Below, piece by piece: positions 1 to 9,072 of a stretch of DNA of 64,000 bases (positions are counted from its first letter, which is position 1; every line of letters begins with the position of its first letter). The translations under genes and the position numbers were made by a program. A model generated the notes under the pieces. That model saw only the letters and a list, made by a program, of their open reading frames with translations. It made no database searches and was not told the origin of the DNA. Source of the DNA: Mesomycoplasma ovipneumoniae (lineage in GTDB: Bacteria > Bacillota_I > Bacilli_A > Mycoplasmatales > Metamycoplasmataceae); NCBI RefSeq assembly GCF_038095975.1, contig NZ_CP146003.1, positions 930,001 to 994,000 on the forward strand, written 5' to 3'.

Positions 1-113
1 ACATTTTCGCTTTTGCCGTATTCAATTAATTTATCTTTGCGATTTTCAAGTAAATTTTTAATTAATTTTTCTTTGAAAATAGTGTCAAATTTTTCTTGAT
101 TTATTGTTATCAT
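1..113 (-). CDS. Hypothetical protein, 3' part outside window
   Basis: The first 38 codons of a minus-strand gene are visible; the rest lies before base 1. The ATG at 111-113 follows a good Shine-Dalgarno site (AAAGGAAAT). The visible N-terminus is lysine- and glutamate-rich (begins MITINQEKFDTIFKEKL) and gives no family assignment. It is the last visible gene of a co-directional run with two SSB-like genes, starting only 17 bases after the previous stop, so probably one operon. A DNA-processing role is possible from context only. Confidence 0.55.
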   Translation of the reverse strand, partial: MITINQEKFDTIFKEKLIKNLLENRKDKLIEYGKSEN

Positions 114-129
114 AATTAGATTTCCTTTA

Positions 130-858
130 CTAAATTTTGTGTTTAATTTTTAAGCTATCAGTTTTAATTTCTTCTGTGTGTGGGTTTAAATCTTGCTTTA
201 AAGCTAATTTGTTGTCATATGACTTAGCAGCAATATTAAAAATTTTAGTAAATTGAATAAATTGGCTTGCTCGAGCATACTGGGCGTATAAATATTCAAT
301 TGAATTCATGTCTTGGGTTAAAAAATAATACATTAGCCCTTCGTGTGATTTAGACAATTTTTTAGGTTCCCAAAAATTATCTTTATCTAGTTTAACAAAT
401 TGAATATTTTTAAAATATCAGTCAGGCTTTGCTTTTTCAAAATCTAAATCATTAGTTTTTTTAAATTCATTTCTCATTGTTAAGTATGAATTTTTTTCAA
501 CCCAACCCGAAAATTTAATTGCATCATTTTTAATTTTTTCAGTAATAATAGGGTTAGTTTTAGAAAGTTCAATTAATTGAATTGATAGTTGTTTAACGAT
601 TTGTTCATTTTTTTCATTAGAAAAAAGATTATCTCTATATTTATTGTTTCTTGGCGTATAAGAAAATTTAGAATTAGTTTTTGGTAGTTCATTTAATTTA
701 TTGTTAGAAACTAAATATTCAATTAATATTTTTTCACTTTTTTCGATTGGTAAATTTGCGAAATCAGGAATATGTTCTAAAATTAAAGGATATAATTCTG
801 CTTGCTTTAATTTAGAAAGATTTATTTTTATTCCTCAGTATTTTTTGTCTAGTTCCAT
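130..858 (-). CDS. Hypothetical protein (242 aa) in SSB-containing cluster
   Basis: The reading frame is continuous over 242 codons if the TGA codon in the PDWYF segment is read as Trp. The ATG at 856-858 is chosen because it gives the longest frame after the SSB-like gene. The protein is charged, without signal peptide or membrane segment. I do not recognise it. A short C-terminal stretch (SIEYLYAQYARASQF) resembles the SIEYLFSKYSEMQKEL stretch near the end of the 265-aa protein at 1814-2611, so the two may be distant relatives. Position between SSB genes suggests DNA metabolism of an integrated element; this is inference. Confidence 0.6.
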
Positions 859-879
859 TGTTAAAACCTCTATTTTTTA

Positions 880-1407
880 TTATTTAGCAAAAAAATCTTC
901 TAAAAAGTTTAATTGCTCTTCTTTTGTTACTTCAATATGTTTTTTTGGATCTAAAGGTTGATCTAAATTTGTTTGTTCTTGACTTAAATCCCAGCTATCA
1001 AAATCAAATTCATCTAAAATATTTGTAGTATTATTTTGGCTTAAGTCATCTTCTTCAGGTTTGTCAAAATTTGGTTGACTTAAATTTAAAGTTTCAAAAT
1101 TTTTATCCTTTCTTTTTTCAAATTGTTTTTTTGTTTCAAGTAATTTAAAATCTTCTAAAATTAAGGTTAATTCACGTTTATTATTTTTAACAAAACTTCG
1201 AAGCTTACATCTGACTGCCAGAGGCGAACCTTTCGTGATTCATTCAGCTAGTTTTAAAAACTTTTCGTTAAAGCAAAAAATAGTAAAAAAATCGGTTTTA
1301 GAATTATCCCCAACTGCTAAATTAAAATAGATGTAATGTTTATTATTAGAGGATTTAAAGTTTACAGAACTCGTTAGTCTACCAATTAAATTGACTTGAT
1401 TTTCCAT
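880..1407 (-). CDS. Single-stranded-DNA-binding (OB-fold) protein, SSB-like
   Basis: A 175-aa protein starting at ATG 1405-1407 after an AAGGAG site. The N-terminal ~105 residues have the SSB layout: MENQVNLIGRLTS opening strand, a central basic strand with 'FFTIFCFNEKF' and a segment 'GSPLAVRCKLRSF'. The C-terminal part is acidic and ends in FLEDFFAK, like the SSB tail (acidic, then Phe) that recruits partner proteins. A second SSB-like gene follows upstream. SSB duplication next to unknown genes is typical of integrative or phage-like elements, while the housekeeping ssb usually lies between rpsF and rpsR. SSB-like assignment is by pattern only. Confidence 0.65.
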
Positions 1408-1425
1408 CTTAACTCCTTTCTTTCA

Positions 1426-1794
1426 TTATTTATATTCGTGAGGAAATTTTTCATTATTTTTTAAATCTAAAGAATGATTAGGTTTTGAATGATTTTTAGA
1501 AATTATTTGATAATCCTCGATTTTAATTTCCAGATAAAAAATTTTTTCGTTTTGAGGATTTTGAAAACTTGAAAGACTAACTGGACCTTGAACAAAAATT
1601 AAATCGCCAATTGATATTTCATTAGTTATTTTAGTTTTCGAGCCAAATCCAATAACATAAAAATTAGTAGGTTTTTGACTGTTTTTATTTTTAACTTCAA
1701 TTTTAAATCTAACAAAATTTAAACTTGAATTGTTGGTTTGGCTGAGAAAAGGAGCTGAAACAACTTGCCCGACAACCAAAACTTTGTTTAACAT
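1426..1794 (-). CDS. Short SSB-like OB-fold protein
   Basis: A 122-aa protein from ATG 1792-1794, preceded by AAGGAG. It opens MLNKVLVVGQVVSAP, matching the first strand of SSB (V-x-L-x-G-x-L/V), and continues with FVRFKIEVKNK, FYVIGFG and 'GDLIFVQGPVS', the order of strands in the bacterial SSB fold. The acidic tail of classical SSB is absent. It lies 18 bases from the next SSB-like gene, so two different OB-fold proteins are probably made from one transcript. PriB-like or accessory SSB roles are possible. Confidence 0.6.
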   Translation of the reverse strand: MLNKVLVVGQVVSAPFLSQTNNSSLNFVRFKIEVKNKNSQKPTNFYVIGFGSKTKITNEISIGDLIFVQGPVSLSSFQNPQNEKIFYLEIKIEDYQIISKNHSKPNHSLDLKNNEKFPHEYK

Positions 1795-1813
1795 TATTCT
1801 ATTCTCCTTAAAT

Positions 1814-2611
1814 TTAGTCTTTTTTTATTTTTTGAACAAGAGCAAAAATGTATTTTTTTTCAAAATCAAGTTCTTTTTGCATTTCAGAATACTTTGAAAA
1901 AAGATATTCAATTGAATTATTATTTTTTAAAAATTTAATAAGGACTTCTTTTCCCGATTTTGCATAATCAAAAATTTCATTATTTTTTATTTGTATAAAA
2001 TTTATATCCTCATCTATTTCTAAATTAATATTTTGAATCATTGCTAATTCAACAGGTTTTCAATCTCCAAAATTTTCTGCTTCATCTAAAATATTTAGAA
2101 ATAATTCTTTGTCTTTGCCTGTTTCAAAATCTTCAATTATTGTTTTTATTAATTCATCAAGAATAAAATTTTTTGTTTCTTTATTCAAATCTTCAAGCTG
2201 CCCTTTGAAATTTATGTATTTATCATCGAAAGGAAATTTTCGAGTTAAAAAACACACACGATTTCTAGTTTGCAAAAAACTATTTAAAAAACTTAAATTT
2301 TCTTTGCTATTTTCTTTGAAATAAAATTCTAGAACTTCATATTTATTTTTTGCAAAAATGAAGTTGCTAAAACTTTTATCAACTTTAATTCAATTACTAG
2401 AAATTAGAAAACCGAGATTACTAATTATTTGCTTTGCAATAACAATATCTATTTCATTTAATTCGACTTGTTGTTTTATTAGTTTTATAAAATCGCTTTT
2501 ATTTACTCAACCATTTTCAAAAATTTGATTCTCAAAAGTTGTTCAAATCAAATTAATTTCATTCTCTGGTAAAAAATATAAATTTTCCGGAACAAAGTTG
2601 TTACTAAGCAT
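1814..2611 (-). CDS. Hypothetical protein (265 aa), first gene of SSB cluster
   Basis: One continuous frame of 265 codons from ATG 2609-2611 if four in-frame TGA are read as Trp. It is soluble, charged and rich in Asn and Glu, with no signal peptide. I do not recognise the family. It is the promoter-proximal gene of the minus-strand run 1-2611. Its start codon follows a hairpin whose 3' arm contains the AGAGG ribosome-binding site (see 2622-2636). A possible distant relation to the 242-aa protein at 130-858 is seen only in a short C-terminal stretch. Confidence 0.6.
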
Positions 2612-2621
2612 AATAAAAAAA

Positions 2622-2636
2622 CCTCTTTTTAAGAGG
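2622..2636 (-). promoter_or_regulatory. Hairpin holding the Shine-Dalgarno site
   Basis: On the minus strand CCTCTT-AAA-AAGAGG forms a 6-bp stem directly followed by T7 and then the ATG of the 265-aa gene. The 3' arm AGAGG is also the only Shine-Dalgarno candidate. It could therefore be a terminator for incoming transcripts, a translational lock, or both. Confidence 0.45.
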
Positions 2637-2660
2637 CTTAAAATGTTCACAAATTTTAAC

Positions 2661-3171
2661 AGCTTACAAAAATGCTTGGTATAAAATAAAATTATGTTAT
2701 AATAGTTCTCGCTAAGAATAAATTAATAAATTTTGGTATTGAATTAAGGGGGAATTAGTTATGTTTTTCACATAAAAAAAATCAGAAAATCTGAATTTTC
2801 CATTATGTTTTTAAATATAATGGATTGCCTTAAATTTACCCGTTTAGAAATCTATAAATTTAAGGATTTTGGTTATTGTTCTTTCAAAACTTCATATGTT
2901 TTTTTAGGCTCAATTTAAATAAAAACGAGTTTTCTATTTGCATTGAGTTTAAATAGTAGTTGTATTTTTTTATGATTGTTGTTGTTTTACCCATAAATTG
3001 ATTTTTGTCAGTATTTTAACTTAAAAAGGTAGTTTAAATATTTTATAATTTTGATTTTTAAGGTAAAATTTTAGCTTTTTTAGTTTGCTTTATTTGATTA
3101 GTAAGTAGATTTTTCTTTCATGAATGTTAGATTTAAAATTTAGTATTTTAGCTTTGATTGTTATTTTTTAA
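2661..3171 (+). repeat. Dispersed RNA element, copy 1
   Basis: Copy 1 of a family found also at 5303-6011, 26170-26866 (minus) and 38329-38907. In order: a promoter (TTGGTA, 16-nt spacer, TATAAT at 2698-2703); a Shine-Dalgarno site AAGGGGG at 2746-2752; a four-codon ORF ATG-TTT-TTC-ACA-TAA at 2761-2775; a hairpin with arms TCCATTAT/ATAATGGA; a second hairpin with arms CCTTAAATTT/AAATTTAAGG around the loop core CGTTTAGAAATCT; then a long conserved tail. The left and right ends seen in other copies are missing here. No longer ORF explains the conservation. Confidence 0.8.
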
Positions 3172-3173
3172 TA

Positions 3174-3207
3174 AAAAAACATGACGTTAAAAAATGCCAT
3201 GTTCTTT
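3174..3207 (-). terminator. Terminator of the P65-like gene
   Basis: On minus, arms AACATG..CATGTT enclose an A/T loop and are followed by a T7 run, about 40 bases after the stop codon of the lipoprotein gene. Confidence 0.75.
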
Positions 3208-3246
3208 TAAAGTATTAATTTTTAATAACGTGTTTTAGGGAGCTGA

Positions 3247-5040
3247 TTAAGACCTAGAGGTTGAATTTCCTGAAGTTGAAGGGGTTGAGTTTGTAGTTGA
3301 AGTTGATGATGAAGTTGATGATTGATTAGCTAATATCTCTGGTAACTTCGCTAAAGCTTTTGAAATATTAATATTTAAAACAAAGCCAGAAATAATGCTA
3401 TTAATTATTGAAGGGAATGTGATTTTTGAGTGGTTTTTAGGATCTTTTACTTTTTTTTCTAGATCAGTTAATGCTCTATTGAGCGCAGCTTTAACTATAT
3501 CAGTGCCTGGTTTTTTTAGAAAAGGTGTAGCAAATTCTCCAAGTGTTTTTAAAATTTCTGCTAGTGATTTTTCTGATGCTGATTCAGGAATAAGATTGAC
3601 AAGAATACTAGAATAAAAATTTCCTGATTTTGCAACTAAGTCTTTAAAATCTAATTTTCCAAAAATATTTGAACTCAAAACTGATATCATCGAATCAACC
3701 AAATCTTTTTTATCATCCTTAACTAGTGATGCTTGCGATTTTTCAAATTCAGACTCTTCATCAATGAAATCGGTTTCGGATTTATTGTCATTTATTTTCT
3801 TCAATAGTTCTTCATTAGTTTTTGCAACACTTGAGAGATCAAGAACATGTCTATATGTTAAATTTCCTGAAGTATTATCAGTGAATTTTGTAGATTTTTT
3901 AATATTATCAACAACAGCACCAGCTTGAGATTGATCAGTTGCTAATTTTAGCAATAATTGTTCAGCTATTTTTTTGTATCCCTTAACTTGAGGGTGAATA
4001 TCAAATTGTGTTGCTCCTAATTTTGTATCAGAATCATTTCAAATGTCTGCATCAAATGGATCAACGTAATTTACACTAGCTTTTTGCGCTGTTTGGCGAA
4101 TTGCAGTATTAATTTCGGTTGTAACTTTTTGGAAGTAATCTTTTTCTAAACCAAAATCATTAGCAAAAAGGTTACTTAAAACTTGAACTAAAAGTGAGTT
4201 TGGCAATTTATATGGAAGTAAATTTATATGTAAATTAGGATTAATTGTTTTTAATTCTTTTAAGAGATTTTCTAAATCTGCTTTAAATTCTGTTATTTTG
4301 GTAGAAATTTCGTTTTTTATATATTTGGCTATTTTTGGTTTTAAATCCTCTTTTTCCTTAGTATCTTTCTTACCATCAGCAGGAGCTGTTTCTTGAGTTG
4401 TTGCTGGGGCTGATTCTACAGTAATTTTATCTAATTCCTCTTTAATTCCGGATGTTTCAGGAGATAAAAGTGAGCCAAATTTGGTTGCAACTAAGAAAAT
4501 ATCATTAGCGCCAAGAGTCATTGTCAAAAGATTAGCGTTTTTAATTTTCTGAGTTAGTTCAGGGTAACTTGATTTATTAAAATTGCCAAAAACGGTAGAT
4601 AAATCATTAAATTTTGTATTTTGATCGTTATTTTTAGGGACAAAAGGATTATCAGCGACTTTTCCAGTTGTGTATTTTGTAGGATTAATTAAATTAAGTC
4701 AATTTTTTACTGTTGCACCAGAAAAAGCCAAATTATCATATGAAACCAGCGAATCTTTGTTCAACTTTTGCAAATAGTGCGCAAAAAAGGAAGGATACGA
4801 AAGACCACTTACGCCCCCCCCTTGCGAGTTAAGCTTACCTTGAAAATCGCGATAAGTTTCTTGATTAAATCCGGCGGTAACAGAATCACCAATGGCTAAA
4901 TATTTGAATGATTGTAGTTTTGCTGAGTCTTGAGAAACACACGCAACAAACGTTACTGCAGTAGCTATTGGTAATAAACCTAATGATATAAGTTTTAATC
5001 TTTTTCTAACGGGATAGTTTTGAACATTTTTGTATTTCAT
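3247..5040 (-). CDS. P65-type GDSL/SGNH lipolytic lipoprotein
   Basis: A 597-aa lipoprotein; three apparent ORFs join in one frame once TGA is read as Trp. The signal peptide is MKYKNVQNYPVRKRLKLISL plus a hydrophobic core ending in a lipobox with Cys at about residue 34 (TFVACVSQ). SGNH blocks are visible: block I AIGDSVTAG (catalytic Ser), block II with the Gly of AFSGATV, block III LGANDIF (GxND), and block V FDIHPQVKGY (Asp-x-His). The C-terminal tail is Ser/Thr-rich low complexity. Length and layout match the P65 immunodominant lipolytic lipoprotein of M. hyopneumoniae. Likely role: surface esterase or lipase freeing fatty acids from host lipids. Confidence 0.88.
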
Positions 5041-5270
5041 ACTGTTTCCTTTCGATTTTAGTTTAATAAGTTAAAAATTATACTAAAAAAAATAAAAATA
5101 AAAAAAACTAAAAAATCTAAATTAGTTGAAAAACCCCACTTTTAATTCGCGGATTTTAGTATTTTTTCTATAAATTTAAGGCATTTTTGGTCAAAATTGC
5201 AACAAAAAAATTAAATTAAAATTAGCCTACTTATTTTATTATTTATTAAAAAATTTTATCTTCGTGAATT

Positions 5271-5302
5271 AATATGCTAATTTACTTTAGTTTGCTGGAT
5301 CT
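5271..5302 (+). repeat. Direct repeat left of element copy 2
   Basis: AATATGCTAATTTACTTTA followed by GTTTGCTGGATCT is repeated at 6012-6042 with one substitution and a one-base gap. The two copies lie just outside element copy 2, as a target-site duplication would. Confidence 0.6.
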
Positions 5303-6011
5303 CGATTTTTCCGGTTTGATGGCAAAAATTAACTTTTTATTGAATAAAAATATGCAAAATACCGGTAAATCCGGGTTTTTTGACGCTAAATCTTAATTTT
5401 TATAGTTTTGAAGTTAACGTTCTGCAAAAAAATGCTTGGTCAAAAATAAAGTTATGTTATAATTACTATCACATAAGAATAATTAATAAATTTGATATTG
5501 AATTAAGGAGTGCTTATTATGTTTTTGTCATAAAAAAATCAGAAAATGCGAATTTTCCATTATATTTTTAAATATGATGGTATGCCTTAAATTTCACCGT
5601 TTAGAAATCTAGAAATTTAGGGCTTTTGGTTATGGCTCTTTCAAAACTTCACATATTTTTTTAGGCTCAATTTAAATAAAAACGAGTTTTCTATTTACAT
5701 TGAGTTTAAATAGTAGTTGTATTTTTTTATGGTTTTTGTTATTTTGTCCATAAATTGATTTTTGTCAGTGTTTTAAACTAAAAAAGCAGTTTAGATATTT
5801 TATATTTTGCTTTTAAGTTAAAATTTTAGCTTTTTTAGTTTGCTTTATTTGATTAATAAGTAGATTTTTTCTTTCATGAGTGTTAGATTTAAAATTCATT
5901 GTTTTTGCTTTGATAGTTATTTTTCCTGAGTTTGCCAAAAAAGTTAAAAAAGTGCCCAAAACTAAACCAGGACACTTTTTTAGATTATCTCATTAAACTG
6001 GGAAACTCGGA
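5303..6011 (+). repeat. Dispersed RNA element, copy 2
   Basis: A nearly complete copy. The left end (CGATTTTTCCGGTTTGATGG) and the reverse complement of the right end (CCGAGTTTCCCAGTTTAATG) look like imperfect terminal inverted repeats. Inside are a small terminator-like hairpin, the promoter (TTGGTC, then TATAAT at about 5457-5462), the site AAGGAG, and the ORF ATG-TTT-TTG-TCA-TAA at 5519-5533. The second hairpin is kept by wobble pairs (CCTTAAATTT with AAATTTAGGG). It occupies the gap between the divergent P65 gene and the lpdA 3' end; no other gene is seen in 5041-6176. Confidence 0.8.
5945..5982. terminator. Terminator-like hairpin at the element's right end
   Basis: AAAAAAGTGCCC and GGACACTTTTTT form a strong stem with T/A runs on both sides, so it can act in both directions. 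Related hairpins occur at the right ends of copies near 38843, 40965 and 43327. Confidence 0.7.
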
Positions 6012-6042
6012 AATATGCTAATTTACTTTAATTTCTGGATCT
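6012..6042 (+). repeat. Direct repeat right of element copy 2
   Basis: Matches 5271-5302 apart from one substitution and one missing base. Together they bracket the element. Confidence 0.6.
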
Positions 6043-6176
6043 TTTTAATTTAAAGGAAACTTAAGTACAATTAATTTCAATAAGAAACAATGGTTTTAGA
6101 ATTAACCAGTTTAAGGAAAACAGAAAATAATTTCCTAAAATTTCAACTGAAATTTTAGGCTAAAAAACAGTAATTA

Positions 6177-7538
6177 TTAGGATTTTTTACTAAAAGCAAT
6201 ATTTCTCGAAATATAATAAACCGATTCAGCAAGTGTAGGGTGGGTAAAAGCTGAATTTTGAAGGTCTAGAATTGTCATATTTTTGCTTATTGCTAATGCG
6301 ATTTGGTTAATCAAAGTCGATGAATCTTCAAGAAAAATAGTTGCTGATAGAATTTTGTAAGTGTTTTTTTCGTAATTAATTTTGACAAAACCAATTTCAA
6401 AATCTAAGTTAGCATGTGCTCTTGGCAAATTTCTTGCAAAAACTTGCGCTGATTCAAATTCAATTTTTGCACTTTCTAGCTCTTTTTCACTTTTTCCAAC
6501 AAATGAAATATCTGGATTTGTGTAAATTGCAAACGGAATATTGGATTTTACAAATTTTTCATTAGATTTTTGGTGCAAAATATGTTTTGCAACAACATCT
6601 CCATGTTTATATGCGCTTGTTGATAACATCATAATTGCGTTTAAATCGCCAATTGCATAAATATTTTCTTCAGAGGTTTGGAAAAATTCGTTTACTTTTA
6701 AAACACCATTGTCATATTTTTCTAGATTTAACTCAGAAAATGAATCATTATTAACAGTTCTACCAACTGCAAGTAAAATATTTCCGGTTTTATGTTTAGA
6801 AATATTTTCGCCTTGTTGAATAAGCAGACCATCAGTTTCGTATTTTAAAACTTTTGCATTTGTTATGACATTTATTTTATCTCTTTGGATAATTGAATTG
6901 ACAGCATCTCTTATTGATTCGTCAAAATTACCAAATAATTGATTATTTGATTCAATTATAGTTATTTTTTTGTCAAAGTTGGCATAAAAACTAGCAAACT
7001 CAAGGGCAATAACTCCCCCACCAATTATTGTTAATTCATCAAAATCGTGATAATCTAAAATTAAATCATCAGAAGTATAAACATTTGCGTTTTCAATGCC
7101 TTCAATTTGTATTTTTCTTGGCCTACTTCCGGTTGCAAGAACTATTTTATCGGCATAAATTTCGTTGTTTTCAGCTTTAATTATGTTTTTAGAAACTAAT
7201 TTTGCTTCTTGGTTAAAAACAGAAACGCCTGCACCATCTAGGGTACCTTTGATTGCTTGTTGCAATTTTTTACTATTATTACGGGCATTTTCAAAGATTT
7301 TTTCTAAATTAAATGTGTGACTAGATTCAAAACCGTATTTGTCAGAATTGGACATTAATTGTCTTATTTTTGCAGACTTTAAAATTGTTTTAGTTGGAAT
7401 GCAGCCTCTATTTACACAAGTTCCGCCTAAGACATTTGATTCAAAAAGTGCGACATTTTTACCGTTATTAGCTAAAATAGCAGCCAAAGAGTATCCGCCT
7501 GGACCGCCACCAATTACTGCAACATCAAATTTTTTCAT
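6177..7538 (-). CDS. lpdA: Dihydrolipoamide dehydrogenase (E3)
   Basis: A 453-aa flavoenzyme of the pyridine nucleotide-disulfide oxidoreductase family; it reoxidises dihydrolipoyl groups of the pyruvate dehydrogenase complex with FAD and NAD. Visible motifs: FAD-binding GGGPGGYSLA at the N-terminus, the redox pair in GGTCVNRGCIP (residues about 40-50), a NAD-binding GGGVIALEFA near residue 175, the second FAD motif YAIGDL, and the C-terminal HPTLAE with the active-site His-Glu. There is no N-terminal lipoyl domain. The gene stands alone here, with the other pdh genes not in the window, and is preceded by two hairpins that may regulate it. Confidence 0.93.
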   Translation of the reverse strand: MKKFDVAVIGGGPGGYSLAAILANNGKNVALFESNVLGGTCVNRGCIPTKTILKSAKIRQLMSNSDKYGFESSHTFNLEKIFENARNNSKKLQQAIKGTLDGAGVSVFNQEAKLVSKNIIKAENNEIYADKIVLATGSRPRKIQIEGIENANVYTSDDLILDYHDFDELTIIGGGVIALEFASFYANFDKKITIIESNNQLFGNFDESIRDAVNSIIQRDKINVITNAKVLKYETDGLLIQQGENISKHKTGNILLAVGRTVNNDSFSELNLEKYDNGVLKVNEFFQTSEENIYAIGDLNAIMMLSTSAYKHGDVVAKHILHQKSNEKFVKSNIPFAIYTNPDISFVGKSEKELESAKIEFESAQVFARNLPRAHANLDFEIGFVKINYEKNTYKILSATIFLEDSSTLINQIALAISKNMTILDLQNSAFTHPTLAESVYYISRNIAFSKKS

Positions 7539-7580
7539 ATGTTACTCCTTTTTTGAAGTTAAAATTAATAAATTATGAAC

Positions 7581-7657
7581 AGCAAGCTTTTTAAATAATT
7601 TTAAAAAAGAATGCTTGCTTAGTTAAATATTTTACAGCAAAATTGTAAAATATTTAA
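7581..7657 (-). promoter_or_regulatory. Two hairpins in the lpdA 5' leader
   Basis: Between era and lpdA there are two inverted repeats. One has perfect 14-bp arms at 7623-7636 and 7644-7657 around GCAAAAT. The other pairs AGCAAGC (from 7581) with GCTTGCT (to about 7619), with extra A/T pairing inside. Neither has a clean T-run on the minus strand. They could be a terminator for era, an operator, or leader structures of lpdA. Confidence 0.45.
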
Positions 7658-7789
7658 TTTATTAAAATTAAAATCTATTTTTAATAAATTTTAATAATTT
7701 TTTTTAGTAATTTTAGCACCAAAAAACGCTTGTTTAGCAATAGTTGCCAAATTAATTATTTAAGAGAAAAATTATACAAACTTAAATTT

Positions 7790-8674
7790 TTAATAGCCAA
7801 ATTTCTTAATCATTTTAGGATCATTAAACCATTTTTTAGCAACAGCTACTCTGTTTTTTAGAACAACCTTTTTACCAAAAATCTCTTCAAGTTCCTTGCG
7901 AGCGTTAGTACCAATTTGTCCAAGAACTGAGCCGGCTTTACCAATAATTATCGGCAAATGGGATTTTCTACCAACATAAATTGTTGCATCAATTCGGATA
8001 CAATTTTTTTCTGATTCATCAAAATTGTCAATGACAACAGCGGTTTGGTGTGGAATTTCATCATCAACATTCAAAAGTATTTGTTTTCTTATTATTTCTT
8101 TTGCAAAAAAACGTGAACTTTGATCAGTAACATCTAAATTATTAAAAAAATGATTTGACGGATAGGCATATTTTTCAATTTGACTTAATAAATTAACTCG
8201 TAAATCTTCAAAATTAGTTGAAAAAGGTAGAATATTGTCAAATTCAAAATCAAATTCTTTCATTTTTTGTGACTGTTTTTCAAAAGTAAACTCGCCGTCT
8301 TCAATATCAGTTTTAGTAATTATTGCGATTTTGTTTTTAATATTTGCAATTTTTTTAGCAAATGCCTGTGTATTTTCATCAATTGGCTCATTAACTGGCT
8401 GCAAAAAAAGAACAAGATCTATTCCCTCAAGTGTCGAATTTATTGCGAAATTTAGAGAATTACTTAAATTATTAATTTTATTATGAAAACCAGGTGTGTC
8501 AACAAAAACTATTTGAAGATTATCTTTATTATAAATTGCGTTAATTGCATCTCTAGTAGTTTGGGCTTTTAGACTAACAATTGAAACTGGAAATTGAACA
8601 ATCGAGTTTATTAGTGAAGATTTACCTGAATTAGGTTGGCCAATAACTGCAACAAAACATGTTTTTGTATCCAT
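7790..8674 (-). CDS. era: GTPase Era
   Basis: A 294-aa GTPase needed for 16S rRNA maturation and 30S assembly. The G domain shows G1 GQPNSGKSS, G2 with TTRD, G3 DTPG and G4 TKTD. The C-terminal ~90 residues form the KH RNA-binding domain with the diagnostic 'IIGKAGSVLGQIGTNARKEL'. Length is the family norm. It closely follows cdd and ybeY in the same direction, the usual ybeY-cdd-era order of Firmicutes and mollicutes, so it is probably co-transcribed. Confidence 0.95.
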   Translation of the reverse strand: MDTKTCFVAVIGQPNSGKSSLINSIVQFPVSIVSLKAQTTRDAINAIYNKDNLQIVFVDTPGFHNKINNLSNSLNFAINSTLEGIDLVLFLQPVNEPIDENTQAFAKKIANIKNKIAIITKTDIEDGEFTFEKQSQKMKEFDFEFDNILPFSTNFEDLRVNLLSQIEKYAYPSNHFFNNLDVTDQSSRFFAKEIIRKQILLNVDDEIPHQTAVVIDNFDESEKNCIRIDATIYVGRKSHLPIIIGKAGSVLGQIGTNARKELEEIFGKKVVLKNRVAVAKKWFNDPKMIKKFGY

Positions 8675-8676
8675 AT

Positions 8677-9072
8677 TTATAAAAAATCCTTATTAAATTG
8701 CAAAGGGAGAAGTTGATTTAATTTTTTCTCAATAAATTCTGCTTTTGAATTATAAAGAAAAATGCTAACATTTTCAGAAAAAAATTCAACAAAAACTTGT
8801 AAACATTGACCACAAGGGACAATAAATTTACTAGATTTTGGGCTATAAATATGAATTTCTTTAAAATTTTCAGGGTTAACTCCTTGGGCAATTGCTTGAA
8901 ATATCGCTACTCTTTCAGCGCAAATTCCTGCAGGATAAACGGCATTTTCAACATTAATACCTTCAAAAGCGCCTCCTTGTTTTGTTAGCAAAATTGAGGC
9001 TACTGGAAAATTAGAATAAGGACAGTAGGAATTTTTACTCAGTTTTTTTAGGGATTCAAATATTTGTTCCAT
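8677..9072 (-). CDS. cdd: Cytidine deaminase
   Basis: A 131-aa enzyme of pyrimidine salvage that converts cytidine and deoxycytidine to uridine and deoxyuridine. The zinc and catalytic motifs are present: CAERVAIF (Cys and the catalytic Glu) and PCGQC (two Cys zinc ligands). The substrate-binding N-terminal SYCPYSNFPV segment is also present. Its start ATG overlaps the stop of ybeY and its stop is two bases from era, so translation is likely coupled. deoB lies 3 kb away on the other strand and serves the same nucleoside salvage. Confidence 0.95.
   Translation of the reverse strand: MEQIFESLKKLSKNSYCPYSNFPVASILLTKQGGAFEGINVENAVYPAGICAERVAIFQAIAQGVNPENFKEIHIYSPKSSKFIVPCGQCLQVFVEFFSENVSIFLYNSKAEFIEKKLNQLLPLQFNKDFL

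Noticed and set aside
2661..6011. CRISPR array
   Set aside because: The repeats are long, few and dispersed; no short regularly spaced repeats were seen anywhere in the window.
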